From Alphaproteobacteria bacterium (GTDB taxonomy: Bacteria > Pseudomonadota > Alphaproteobacteria > GCA-2731375), in assembly GCA_030746295.1 (NCBI GenBank), contig JASLMY010000286.1:1-5621 (forward strand): DNA of 5,621 bases, written 5' to 3'. The position numbers and the translations under genes were made by a program. Position 1 is the stretch's first letter. Each line of letters starts with the position of its first letter. The notes below the pieces were generated by a model, which saw only the letters and a program-made list of their open reading frames with translations, was not told the origin of the DNA and searched no databases. Positions 1-5,621 of the stretch are shown here, piece after piece.

Positions 1-2
1 CG

Positions 3-710
3 AACCCGCAGGAACCGGTCTCGCTCTATTTCCGGGGCGACGACCTTTTCACGCCATACCTGAGGCGGCGCGGTCTGCCCATCGGCAACCTTACCAGCCA
101 GCTTTTCGCCAACGTCTACCTCGATCCCCTCGACCACTTCGTCAAGGAGGTGCTGCGGGCCAAGGGGTATCTGCGATACGTGGACGACTTCGCGCTCTTT
201 CACGACGATGCCGGTGTGCTGGAGGAGTGGCGGCGACGGCTGGATGCCTTCCTTACCGGACGCCGGCTCAAACTCCATCCCGTGAAGACGATGATCCGGC
301 CCACCGCCGAGCCGACCAGTTTTCTCGGCTTCGAGCTCCTACCCGATGGCCGCAGGCGACTGCCTGAGGACAACGTTTGCCGGTTCCGCGGCCGGCTTCG
401 CGGCCTCAGAGACGCCTATAGCGCCGGCACGGTGGACTTGAACGAGGTCGAACGGCGCGTCGGCGCCTGGATCGCCCATGCCGAGCATGCCGATACCTGG
501 CGCCTGCGCCACGCCATCTTCCGGGGCGGCATCTTCGATCCGGCCCGGAGCCCGAGCTTCCGTGATGGCCAAAAGAGCCCCAAGCGGAAGTCTGGCCGAC
601 CCCCGAAGGCCGCCGTGTTCTGCGCGGCGGCTCCTGGAACAACAACCCGAGGAATCTGCGCTCGGCGAACCGCAACAGGAACGAAACCGACAACCGCAAC
701 AACAACATAG
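3..710 (+). CDS. DGR-type reverse transcriptase, C-terminal part (5' truncated by window)
   Basis: This is the error-prone reverse transcriptase expected to copy the template repeat RNA into adenine-mutagenised cDNA. The frame is open from base 3 to a TAG at 708-710 (235 visible residues), and the start lies upstream of the window. Visible motifs are [20 protein letters not shown] (residues 24-43), whose IGNLTSQ (27-33) is typical of DGR RTs rather than the QGxxxSP form of group II intron RTs; the catalytic YVDD (59-62); and a later [11 protein letters not shown] thumb-proximal motif. A helical thumb-like region follows, up to about residue 180. The fingers and the first catalytic Asp motif are missing because of truncation. 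The last 30 or so residues are low complexity (AAPGTTTRG, ending TTATTT) because the frame runs through the template repeat, so this tail is probably not part of the fold. GTG at 150 lies inside the RT domain and is not the start. Retron and group II maturase alternatives fit poorly. Confidence 0.93.
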   Translation, partial: NPQEPVSLYFRGDDLFTPYLRRRGLPIGNLTSQLFANVYLDPLDHFVKEVLRAKGYLRYVDDFALFHDDAGVLEEWRRRLDAFLTGRRLKLHPVKTMIRPTAEPTSFLGFELLPDGRRRLPEDNVCRFRGRLRGLRDAYSAGTVDLNEVERRVGAWIAHAEHADTWRLRHAIFRGGIFDPARSPSFRDGQKSPKRKSGRPPKAAVFCAAAPGTTTRGICARRTATGTKPTTATTT

Positions 711-733
711 GTTTTCGTGTTGCCAGCACGCCC
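611..733 (+). repeat. DGR template repeat (TR)
   Basis: This is the non-coding master copy that the RT is expected to copy with errors at adenines. Read with codons starting at 614, it encodes [20 protein letters not shown] followed by [19 protein letters not shown]. This matches the last part of an FGE-sulfatase/C-type-lectin domain, the same domain type as the gene running off the window end. The core at 638-709 has 30 adenines in 72 bases, including ten AAC codons and one AAT. It is bounded by adenine-free stretches at 614-637 (RVLRGGSW) and 710-724 (GFRVA). No substitution at any adenine can create a stop codon in this frame. There is no start codon of its own, and a TGA at 563-565 closes the frame upstream. 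The exact ends are uncertain because the matching variable repeat is outside the window. Confidence 0.9.
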
Positions 734-831
734 TCCCGCCGGAGCCGCCGTGTTCAAGGACGCGACGGGCGCGCCAAGGGGGTGTCCAGGGTCGGCCATT
801 GTGAGAACGAGCCATCCACGGCTGGTTGGCT

Positions 832-875
832 CCCGCGTCCCGCCCGCCTTGACCCGAACGGGTGGCGGGCGCGGG
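832..875 (+). other. Strong GC-rich hairpin in the TR-downstream spacer
   Basis: CCCGCG (832-837), one unpaired T, then CCCGCC (839-844) pairs fully with GGCGGG (864-869) and CGCGGG (870-875), giving a 12-bp stem with one bulge. The loop holds a second small hairpin, ACCC-GAAC-GGGT (852-863). It lies about 100 bases after the TR and about 85 before the next gene. It could be a transcription terminator without a U-tract, the 3' structure of the TR RNA, or a DNA cruciform of the kind known to aid DGR homing next to variable repeats. The rest of the spacer (734-960) shows no convincing gene. Confidence 0.7.
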
Positions 876-946
876 CGTGGCTGCATTCGCCTGAGCGCCA
901 AATCTATCTCTGCATCCGCCATACCCCCTGCGAGTGAACTCGAAGC

Positions 947-954
947 AGGAGAGG
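947..954 (+). promoter_or_regulatory. Ribosome binding site that decides the lipoprotein start
   Basis: AGGAGAGG lies 6 bases before ATG 961. It supports this start over the upstream in-frame GTG at 934, which has no such site and would put nine polar residues ahead of the signal peptide. Confidence 0.7.
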
Positions 955-960
955 TTGGCG

Positions 961-1545
961 ATGTCCATGATCCGAATGCAGGTCTCAAGGGGCAGTTTGC
1001 GCCGTGTCTTGTTGGCGGCAGCGGCGATGGCCGCGCTCTCCGCCTGTGTCACCTCCAACGACCAAGCGCCGGCGGAGGGGATCGGCTTTCGCCAGGCGCG
1101 GCATCAGGAGATCCAGGCGATGCGGGACTGGCGGGCCTGCCGCGACCAGGCGCTAGAGCTGGATGCCAAGGCGCGGGTCGAGGCGGCGTCCGCCCGCTAC
1201 CTCGCCAGCGCCCGCCTGATCGAGAGCTGCGAAAGCGACCTGGGGTCGGAGGTCGCCGGCCGCTCGAATGTCGCCAAAGAAGAGCGGATGCGGGCCTACG
1301 CACTCGGCATCCAGAACCACTTTAAGGGCGGCGACGTTGAGGCAGCACGGCGCACGCTCGCGACCTTCAAGGAGCACTTCGTCGGACAGGACCTCTACTA
1401 CCCGGACGGTGCCTCCTTTGTCGAGACGATGGAGGTGCTGCTTGGGCTGAAGGATCGGACCGCAGTCGGCGCCATGGCGATGACCAACGTCAACGACGAG
1501 CTCAAGGCTGAGCTCCGTCGCATGCGCTACTGGACGAGTCACTGA
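961..1545 (+). CDS. Exported lipoprotein of unknown function
   Basis: A 194-residue protein not recognised as a named family. The N-terminus is a lipoprotein signal peptide: basic residues (R10, R14, R15), a hydrophobic VLLAAAAMAA stretch, then the lipobox LSAC with the acylated Cys at 29. It should be anchored to a membrane facing the periplasm or surface. The mature part is mostly predicted helix with many Ala, Arg and Glu. Two further Cys (WRAC near residue 60 and ESC near 90) could form a disulfide. The middle (about residues 70-150) resembles a loose helical-hairpin, TPR-like arrangement, but no repeat is clear enough to name. It is the first gene of a run of four exported products, and the next gene starts 26 bases after its stop. 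The start was chosen by the strong Shine-Dalgarno and the lipobox spacing. Confidence 0.85.
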   Translation: MSMIRMQVSRGSLRRVLLAAAAMAALSACVTSNDQAPAEGIGFRQARHQEIQAMRDWRACRDQALELDAKARVEAASARYLASARLIESCESDLGSEVAGRSNVAKEERMRAYALGIQNHFKGGDVEAARRTLATFKEHFVGQDLYYPDGASFVETMEVLLGLKDRTAVGAMAMTNVNDELKAELRRMRYWTSH

Positions 1546-1571
1546 AGGCCGGAGGAGGAGAGGTAATAGCG

Positions 1572-2456
1572 ATGAGCACGAAACGAAGGATAACTGGCCT
1601 ACTGGCGACGGCGGCGTTTGCTGTCCTCCTGCTGGCGACCCCGACGGCCGGCGCCAACACGGGCCAGGAGCCCACCTGGCGTCCGCAGGCGAGCGACCGG
1701 CTGGTGAAGCTGCCGGCGAGCTACCTCAAGAAGACGCTCGACCGCGACTTCGCCGAGTCCGCCCTTGGCAAGGCGATCACTGAGGCCGAGGGCAAGATCG
1801 GTGCCAAGGGACAGACGCTGGCCGACCTGCAGGCCGCGATACCGGAAGCTGATGACGATGAGGTCCGGATGGAGCTCCGCCACCAGTTCCTGGCCGAGAA
1901 GCGGGCCTATATCGAGCTCATGGGCCGGCGCATCGACCTCGCGAAGAAGCACGGCCAGACACGCCTTCGCCTCTACGAGGAGATGATCGGCAAGCTGAAG
2001 GCGGACGATGGTGCCGCGACCCCGGCCCGGGCCGAGCTCATCAAGATGCAGGACACGGCCCGGAACCGCTTTCGCTCCACCTTCGCTCAAGTCGACACGA
2101 GGCTCTTCCGCTCCACCGCCGCGCCCGAGAGCAAGTACGCCGTCCGCCATGCCGACAACATGGCCGCGGTCGAGAAACTGATGGCGCGTATCCGCCGCCA
2201 CCCGATGAACACGGCGGCGGATGCGGACGGCCAAGAGCTGACCAAGGAGCAATACTTCCGGCAGATGCTGACCGAGGCCCAGGCAGAGCTGGCGCTCCTG
2301 GACCAGGAAGATCAGATCCTCGGCTATATGGCGAAGCTCGTCGCCTTCGACGCCATGGCCTTGTCGGAGGAGGCGCTCGACGCGGAGCTCGCCGACAGCG
2401 ACTTGCCGGGCACGAGCGGCCCGTCGCAGGCGGTCGGCTTCTTCCTCCGCAACTGA
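1572..2456 (+). CDS. Secreted alpha-helical / coiled-coil protein of unknown function
   Basis: A 294-residue protein not recognised as a known family. Residues 1-28 form a Sec signal peptide: KRR, a hydrophobic LLATAAFAVLLLA core, and probable cleavage after AGA. The mature chain is strongly helical and charged, with coiled-coil-like stretches around residues 62-145 and 195-265 and no Cys or obvious catalytic motif. This suggests a structural or partner-binding role in the periplasm or outside the cell. A purine-rich Shine-Dalgarno (GGAGGAGGAGAGG, 1551-1563) precedes ATG 1572. The extreme C-terminus, AVGFFLRN, is almost the same as the AVRFFLSN end of the transglycosylase two genes downstream, although the rest of the proteins are unrelated. 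This hints at a shared sorting or docking tag. It lies in the run of exported genes between lipoprotein and small secreted protein. Confidence 0.85.
   Translation: MSTKRRITGLLATAAFAVLLLATPTAGANTGQEPTWRPQASDRLVKLPASYLKKTLDRDFAESALGKAITEAEGKIGAKGQTLADLQAAIPEADDDEVRMELRHQFLAEKRAYIELMGRRIDLAKKHGQTRLRLYEEMIGKLKADDGAATPARAELIKMQDTARNRFRSTFAQVDTRLFRSTAAPESKYAVRHADNMAAVEKLMARIRRHPMNTAADADGQELTKEQYFRQMLTEAQAELALLDQEDQILGYMAKLVAFDAMALSEEALDAELADSDLPGTSGPSQAVGFFLRN
2430..2456 (+). repeat. Copy 1 of a shared C-terminal coding motif (AVxFFLxN-stop)
   Basis: The last nine codons of the helical secreted protein, stop included, match 3559-3585 at 24 of 27 bases. The peptide is AVGFFLRN. Over the last 13 residues of the two proteins, 8 are identical (S-G-x3-A-V-x-F-F-L-x-N). 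Confidence 0.75.
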
Positions 2457-2493
2457 CGAGACAGAATTCGAGAACTCGAGGGGAGTAGAGACG

Positions 2494-2889
2494 ATGAAGA
2501 TCCGAATGATGGTGATCGCGGCGACGACGACGGCCCTGCTGGCGGCTGGCCTTGCGGCTCCGGCCGAGGCCGGCACGGTACAGAACCTGGAGCGCGAGCG
2601 GGCACTGGTAGTCCAAGCGATCCTCAACCCGGCCCTCTCCGCCGCCGAGCGTCAAGCCCGCGTGGCGGAGGCCAGGTCGCGCCTCGTCGACCTTGAGCGC
2701 ATGGTGCTCCGCGACGACAGCCTCAAGGGCCGCAACACCCGCGACGTGCGCCGTGCCTTCGCCAACTACGAACTCACCTTCCTGGCCCATGCGTCGGCCG
2801 AGAAGCGGCAGACCATCATCGACACTTGGCTCAGCCAAGTCGGGGTTACGACCGACGCCCTGATGGCGGCCACCACGGGGCGGCGGTAG
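2494..2889 (+). CDS. Small secreted helical protein of unknown function
   Basis: A 131-residue protein not recognised as a known family. A clear Sec signal peptide covers residues 1-26 (MKIRMM, a hydrophobic Ala/Leu/Thr core, cleavage after AEA). The mature protein of about 105 residues is predicted to be nearly all helix. It begins with NLERERALVVQAI and an Ala/Arg/Glu-rich helix (about 50-72), followed by a conserved-looking segment RRAFANYELTFLAHA (near 90-104). There is no Cys and no catalytic motif. A Shine-Dalgarno-like GAGGGGAG (2478-2485) lies 8 bases ahead of the ATG. The gap from the upstream gene is 37 bases, so co-transcription is likely. Its size recalls the DGR accessory protein Avd, but Avd is a cytoplasmic four-helix bundle, so the export signal argues against that role. 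It is more likely an envelope partner of the neighbouring exported proteins. Confidence 0.82.
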   Translation: MKIRMMVIAATTTALLAAGLAAPAEAGTVQNLERERALVVQAILNPALSAAERQARVAEARSRLVDLERMVLRDDSLKGRNTRDVRRAFANYELTFLAHASAEKRQTIIDTWLSQVGVTTDALMAATTGRR

Positions 2890-2940
2890 AAACCGACCGC
2901 CGCTTCGTGCAGGCACCGTGGCGTCGGCGACGATCGGACT

Positions 2941-3585
2941 ATGCGAGCCATGAAGCTGCGATCCTTCCAGGCCGCGATCGTCGGAATATCGCTTGCCGGG
3001 GGCGTCTTGACGACCGCCACCGGTGCCGCGGCCCTGGCGCGCACGGAAGTCAAACGCATCGTGGTCGAGGAAGCGCGGAAGAGCCGCGTCCCGCCCGCCC
3101 TCGCCATGGCCGTCGCCAAGGTGGAATCGAACTTCAACGATCGCGCCCTCTCGTCCGCTGGCGCGCGCGGCGTCATGCAGATCATGCCCGCCACCGGCCG
3201 CGGCGTCTTCAAGGTCGAGGCGAGCGAACTCTGGAAGCCTCGGCGCAACGTCCAGCTCGGCATCAGCTTCCTGGATCAACTGCGTAGACAATATGGAGAT
3301 TGGGACTTGGCGCTTTCGCACTACAACGGCGGTAGCCTGAAGCGGGGCGCCGATGGCAAGTTCAAGCCCCACGGCTATACGCGGAAGTACGTCGCCGCAG
3401 TGAAGCGATGGTGGCGCCGCTATGAGCAAGAGGCCGGCTACCAGCGTGTGGCCAGTAGAGACAGCAAACTCAATGGGCGGGATCCGAGGCTGATCAAGAC
3501 CGCCAGCAGGGAACGGATGCCGCAGCTCGGGCAGTCCAAGAGATCCGGGCTCGCCGGCGCGGTCAGGTTCTTCCTCAGCAACTGA
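2941..3585 (+). CDS. SLT-type lytic transglycosylase (exported)
   Basis: Predicted to cleave the MurNAc-GlcNAc bond of peptidoglycan with 1,6-anhydro product formation, in the periplasm. The 214-residue protein has an N-terminal hydrophobic signal segment (about residues 8-33) and then a soluble-lytic-transglycosylase fold (about 36-150). Visible hallmarks are the catalytic Glu62 in AVAKVESNFN, GARGVMQIMP (74-83) and ALSHYNGGS (124-132; many family members read AxAYNAG here), then a GYTRKYVAAV helix. It is short for the family, so it is essentially a bare catalytic domain with a basic tail. That tail ends AVRFFLSN, matching the end of the helical secreted protein upstream. ATG 2941 is the first start after the previous stop; ATG 2950 is equally possible, since neither has a good Shine-Dalgarno. 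The gap to the upstream gene is 51 bases. Its presence suggests that this locus works on or through the cell wall. Confidence 0.92.
   Translation: MRAMKLRSFQAAIVGISLAGGVLTTATGAAALARTEVKRIVVEEARKSRVPPALAMAVAKVESNFNDRALSSAGARGVMQIMPATGRGVFKVEASELWKPRRNVQLGISFLDQLRRQYGDWDLALSHYNGGSLKRGADGKFKPHGYTRKYVAAVKRWWRRYEQEAGYQRVASRDSKLNGRDPRLIKTASRERMPQLGQSKRSGLAGAVRFFLSN
3559..3585 (+). repeat. Copy 2 of the shared C-terminal coding motif (AVxFFLxN-stop)
   Basis: The end of the transglycosylase gene, stop included, matches 2430-2456 with three mismatches in 27 bases. The peptide is AVRFFLSN. Both copies are exactly at a C-terminus and in the same frame, which fits a functional tag better than chance similarity. 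Confidence 0.75.
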
Positions 3586-3610
3586 GCGGGATCGCAGGAG
3601 GGGTCGGACG

Positions 3611-3691
3611 ATGACGACACGCGTGACGACCCTGGCCGAAGTCAGGGCAGCGACCGGTGTCTCGACGGCGGCGAGCCCAGGTCAGCGTTAG
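3611..3691 (+). CDS. Possible 26-residue small ORF
   Basis: ATG 3611 to TAG 3689-3691 encodes a 26-residue Thr/Ala/Val-rich peptide starting MTTRVTTLAEVRAATG. A very good Shine-Dalgarno (AGGAGGGG, 3596-3603) lies 7 bases ahead, and it starts 25 bases after the transglycosylase stop, in the same spacing style as the operon. There is no signal peptide or membrane segment. It may be a small protein, a leader peptide for the gene downstream, or the remnant of a longer gene. The sequence alone does not settle it. Confidence 0.3.
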   Translation: MTTRVTTLAEVRAATGVSTAASPGQR

Positions 3692-3781
3692 CGATGTGTC
3701 GATGTCGCGCGCCGCAATCGGATGGATTCGCCATACCCGTGTGCTAATCTTCGCGACGTGGTTCCGACGGGGAGACTGGTA
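3692..3781 (+). promoter_or_regulatory. Leader region with ribosome binding site before the caspase-FGE gene
   Basis: This 90-base gap precedes the large downstream gene. GGGGAG at 3769-3774 lies 7 bases ahead of ATG 3782 and is a good Shine-Dalgarno. A TGCTAATCT at 3743-3750 is a weak extended -10-like match without a convincing -35 partner, so a separate promoter is only a possibility. Nothing else is recognised. Confidence 0.45.
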
Positions 3782-5621
3782 ATGTCGCTTCGGAGACGAG
3801 ATGCCGGGCTTGGTATTCGGGCGCTCTCGATAGCGGCCATCTGTCTCCTGCAGTTGGCGCTTCCCGCGACCGCCGAGGCAGCGCCTCAGAACCGCCACGG
3901 CATCGCCGTCATCATCGGCAACAAGGACTACGGGCTGAAGATCCCGGCGGTGGACTTCGCCCATAACGACGCCGATGCAATGCGCGGCTATGTCCTGGAT
4001 GTCATGGGCTTTCGCGAGGGCAACGTCATCGACCTCCGCGACGCCACGCTGGCGGAAGTGAAAGCTACCTTCGGTGATGAAAGGAACCACAAGGGGCGGC
4101 TCTTCAACTGGGTCCGGGCCGAGAAATCCGATGTCGTGGTGTTCTATTCCGGCCACGGCGTGCCCGGCCTGAAGGACAAGCGCGGCTACCTCCTACCCGT
4201 CGACGGTGATGCCAACCTGGCGGAGTTCACTGGCTATCCGCTGGAGACGCTCTACACCAACCTCACCAAGATCCCGGCCAAATCGGTCACGGTCTTCATC
4301 GACGCCTGTTTCTCGGGCGATACGCCTAAGGGCATGTTGGTGCGCGCGCTTTCTGGCATCGCGGTGGTGGCGAAGCCGGCCGCGATCATGGGCCTGACGG
4401 TGCTGACGGCGGCACGGGGCGACCAAGTCGCGAGTTGGGACGAGCAAGCGAAGCATGGCCTATTCACCGAGCACCTGATCAAGGCGCTTTACGGCGAGGC
4501 CGACGGTGGCGACTGGGGTAACGGTGACGGCGCCGTCACGCTGGCCGAGGTCGGCGCATATCTCAAGGACGAGATGGCCTATCAGGCGCGCCGCCGCCAT
4601 AACCGCGAGCAGACGCCGACGATCCAGGGACGGAAGAACCGGGTGTTGGCCCGCTTCGGGAAGGGTGCCCGGCCAGAACGGCGCCGTGCGGGCACGCAAG
4701 TTGCCGCCGTACCGAAGCCAGCAAAGCCCGAGGTGAAGCTAGAACCGGTGGAGGGAGCCTACATCACGATCAAGAACGCCAACGTCCGCGCGGCGCCGGA
4801 TGTCGGCTCGGCGAAGGCTATGAAATTGCCGGCGGGAACGGAGGTCTATGTCCCGGGCCGGACATCCGACGGCAAATGGCTGAAAGTCGAACGTGACGGC
4901 AAGGGTCTCGGTTACATTTATGCGCCGCTGCTGCAGGAGAAGGAGGCCTGGGAGACGGCGAAGCGGGAGGTCGAAAAGGCGGCACGTCGGCAAGCGGAGG
5001 CAGAGGCTAAGCGACAACGCCTGGCGGCCGCGACACCGCCGAGGCCGTCGGGGGGTACCACGGCAAGGCCGGCTGTCGGAACCTACCGGACGGGACGGAG
5101 GCCGGGTGAGGTCTTCAAGGACTGTCACGATTGTCCCGAGATGGTCGTGATACCAGCCGGCTCGTTCCAGATGGGCTCGCCGCCATCCGAAGAGGGTCGC
5201 TCCAAGGACGAAGGCCCGCAACATCATGTGACAATCGCGAAGCCGTTCGCGGTGGGCAAGTTCGAGGTGACGTTCGCTGAGTGGGATGCCTGCGTCTTGG
5301 ACGCTGGCTGTGGCGGCTACCGCCCGAAGGATCGAGGTTGGGGCCGTGGTCGCCGTCCGGCCATCTACGTAAGTTGGAAGGACGCGAGGGCGTACGTCGA
5401 CTGGCTGAGCCGGGAGACGGGCAAGACATATCGGCTGCTGAGCGAGGCGGAATGGGAATACATGGCGCGTGCGGGCACGACGACGCCGTTTCATTTCGGC
5501 TCCACGATCTCGACGGCGCAGGCGAATTACGATGGCAACTACGTATACGGATCAGGCAGGAAGGGAGAATACCGGCGGAAGACGATACCGGTCGGAAGTT
5601 TCTCAGCGAACCGGTTTGGCT
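3782..5621 (+). CDS. Exported caspase-like / SH3 / FGE-sulfatase domain protein, probable DGR target (3' truncated)
   Basis: The first 613 residues are visible, and the frame is open to the window end. Residues 1-33 are a signal peptide (RRR, hydrophobic core, cleavage near AEA). A caspase-like C14 domain spans about 38-275, with [12 protein letters not shown] (39-50), catalytic His125 in VVFYSGHG and catalytic Cys176 in FIDACFSG. An acidic EF-hand-like [12 protein letters not shown] segment follows near 246-257. A bacterial SH3-like domain lies at about 327-383 ([18 protein letters not shown]), then a charged helical linker (386-415) and a Pro/Arg/Gly-rich stretch. From 443 an FGE-sulfatase (SUMF1-like) domain begins: [51 protein letters not shown]. 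The window ends before the usual GNVWEW and GGSW segments, which the template repeat at 611-733 encodes in part. This domain is best seen as a C-type-lectin-fold binding module rather than an active formylglycine-forming enzyme. Peptidase specificity is unknown, and caspase-like bacterial enzymes often cut after Arg or Lys. Confidence 0.95.
   Translation, partial: MSLRRRDAGLGIRALSIAAICLLQLALPATAEAAPQNRHGIAVIIGNKDYGLKIPAVDFAHNDADAMRGYVLDVMGFREGNVIDLRDATLAEVKATFGDERNHKGRLFNWVRAEKSDVVVFYSGHGVPGLKDKRGYLLPVDGDANLAEFTGYPLETLYTNLTKIPAKSVTVFIDACFSGDTPKGMLVRALSGIAVVAKPAAIMGLTVLTAARGDQVASWDEQAKHGLFTEHLIKALYGEADGGDWGNGDGAVTLAEVGAYLKDEMAYQARRRHNREQTPTIQGRKNRVLARFGKGARPERRRAGTQVAAVPKPAKPEVKLEPVEGAYITIKNANVRAAPDVGSAKAMKLPAGTEVYVPGRTSDGKWLKVERDGKGLGYIYAPLLQEKEAWETAKREVEKAARRQAEAEAKRQRLAAATPPRPSGGTTARPAVGTYRTGRRPGEVFKDCHDCPEMVVIPAGSFQMGSPPSEEGRSKDEGPQHHVTIAKPFAVGKFEVTFAEWDACVLDAGCGGYRPKDRGWGRGRRPAIYVSWKDARAYVDWLSRETGKTYRLLSEAEWEYMARAGTTTPFHFGSTISTAQANYDGNYVYGSGRKGEYRRKTIPVGSFSANRFG

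Noticed and set aside
3..710. Group II intron maturase or retron RT
   Set aside because: The IGNLTSQ motif, the absence of a maturase/HNH tail and the adjacent adenine-rich FGE template fit a DGR RT. No intron domain V/VI or retron msr/msd structure is seen nearby.
566..937. Open frame coding for an FGE-like tail ([10 protein letters not shown]... onward) as a gene or pseudogene
   Set aside because: It has no start codon, and beyond the TR it turns into an Arg-rich sequence without family features. The adenine bias and the flanking RT identify the FGE-like part as a template repeat.
934..960. Upstream GTG start for the lipoprotein
   Set aside because: It has no Shine-Dalgarno and would bury the signal peptide behind a polar extension. 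ATG 961 has AGGAGAGG at the right distance.
2469..2478. Short inverted repeat CGAG-AA-CTCG just before the small secreted protein
   Set aside because: A 4-bp stem with a 2-base loop is too short to support as a regulatory structure or terminator.
2494..2889. Small helical protein as the DGR accessory factor Avd
   Set aside because: It carries a clear Sec signal peptide, whereas Avd works with the RT in the cytoplasm.
339..3429. Long minus-strand open frames (for example 339-1058, 1599-2627, 2041-3429)
   Set aside because: They lie opposite well-supported plus-strand genes, have Arg/Pro/Ala-rich low-complexity translations, no recognisable domains and no ribosome binding sites. This is typical of GC-rich DNA.
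3630..3647. CCCTG/CAGGG inverted repeat in the small ORF region as a terminator
   Set aside because: The stem is only 5 bp with no U-tract, which is expected by chance in GC-rich DNA.
4739..5494. Minus-strand 251-residue open frame opposite the SH3/FGE region
   Set aside because: The plus strand there encodes clear SH3 and FGE motifs. The minus translation is Arg/Leu/Pro-rich with no domain.

Overview
The window carries most of a diversity-generating retroelement (DGR) cassette from a GC-rich Gram-negative bacterium. A proteobacterium is the best guess, from the high GC content, GC-rich third codon positions, strong Shine-Dalgarno sites, a lipobox lipoprotein and Sec signal peptides. Finer taxonomy cannot be read from the sequence. 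All supported genes lie on the plus strand.

Layout. (1) At 3-710 is the C-terminal part of a DGR-type reverse transcriptase, its start cut off by the window edge. (2) At about 611-733, overlapping the 3' end of the RT frame, is the template repeat (TR). It has an adenine-rich core with ten AAC codons, flanked by adenine-free stretches. In another frame it encodes the end of a formylglycine-generating-enzyme (FGE/SUMF1-like) C-type-lectin fold: [12 protein letters not shown]... ...IGFRVAST. (3) At 734-960 is a non-coding spacer with a strong GC hairpin at 832-875. (4) At 961-3585 are four closely spaced genes for exported proteins: a lipoprotein, a long helical secreted protein, a small helical secreted protein and an SLT-type lytic transglycosylase. 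Two of these end in nearly the same C-terminal peptide. (5) At 3611-3691 is a possible 26-codon small ORF behind a strong Shine-Dalgarno. (6) From 3782 to the window end is a large exported protein with a caspase-like (C14) protease domain, an SH3-like domain, a charged helical linker and an FGE-sulfatase domain. The window stops before the last part of that FGE domain, which is where the variable repeat (VR) should lie.

Inferred working. The RT copies the TR RNA with errors at adenines, and the mutagenised cDNA replaces the VR at the 3' end of the caspase-FGE gene. This would vary surface residues of the FGE ligand-binding fold while leaving the caspase domain untouched. The target would be an exported protease with a rapidly changing recognition domain. 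The genes between TR and target are all predicted to be envelope-directed, so the diversified protein may act at the cell envelope with a peptidoglycan-cleaving enzyme and helical partners. The DGR assignment is strong from the sequence. The VR match, the accessory protein and the joint role of the exported genes cannot be tested within this window.
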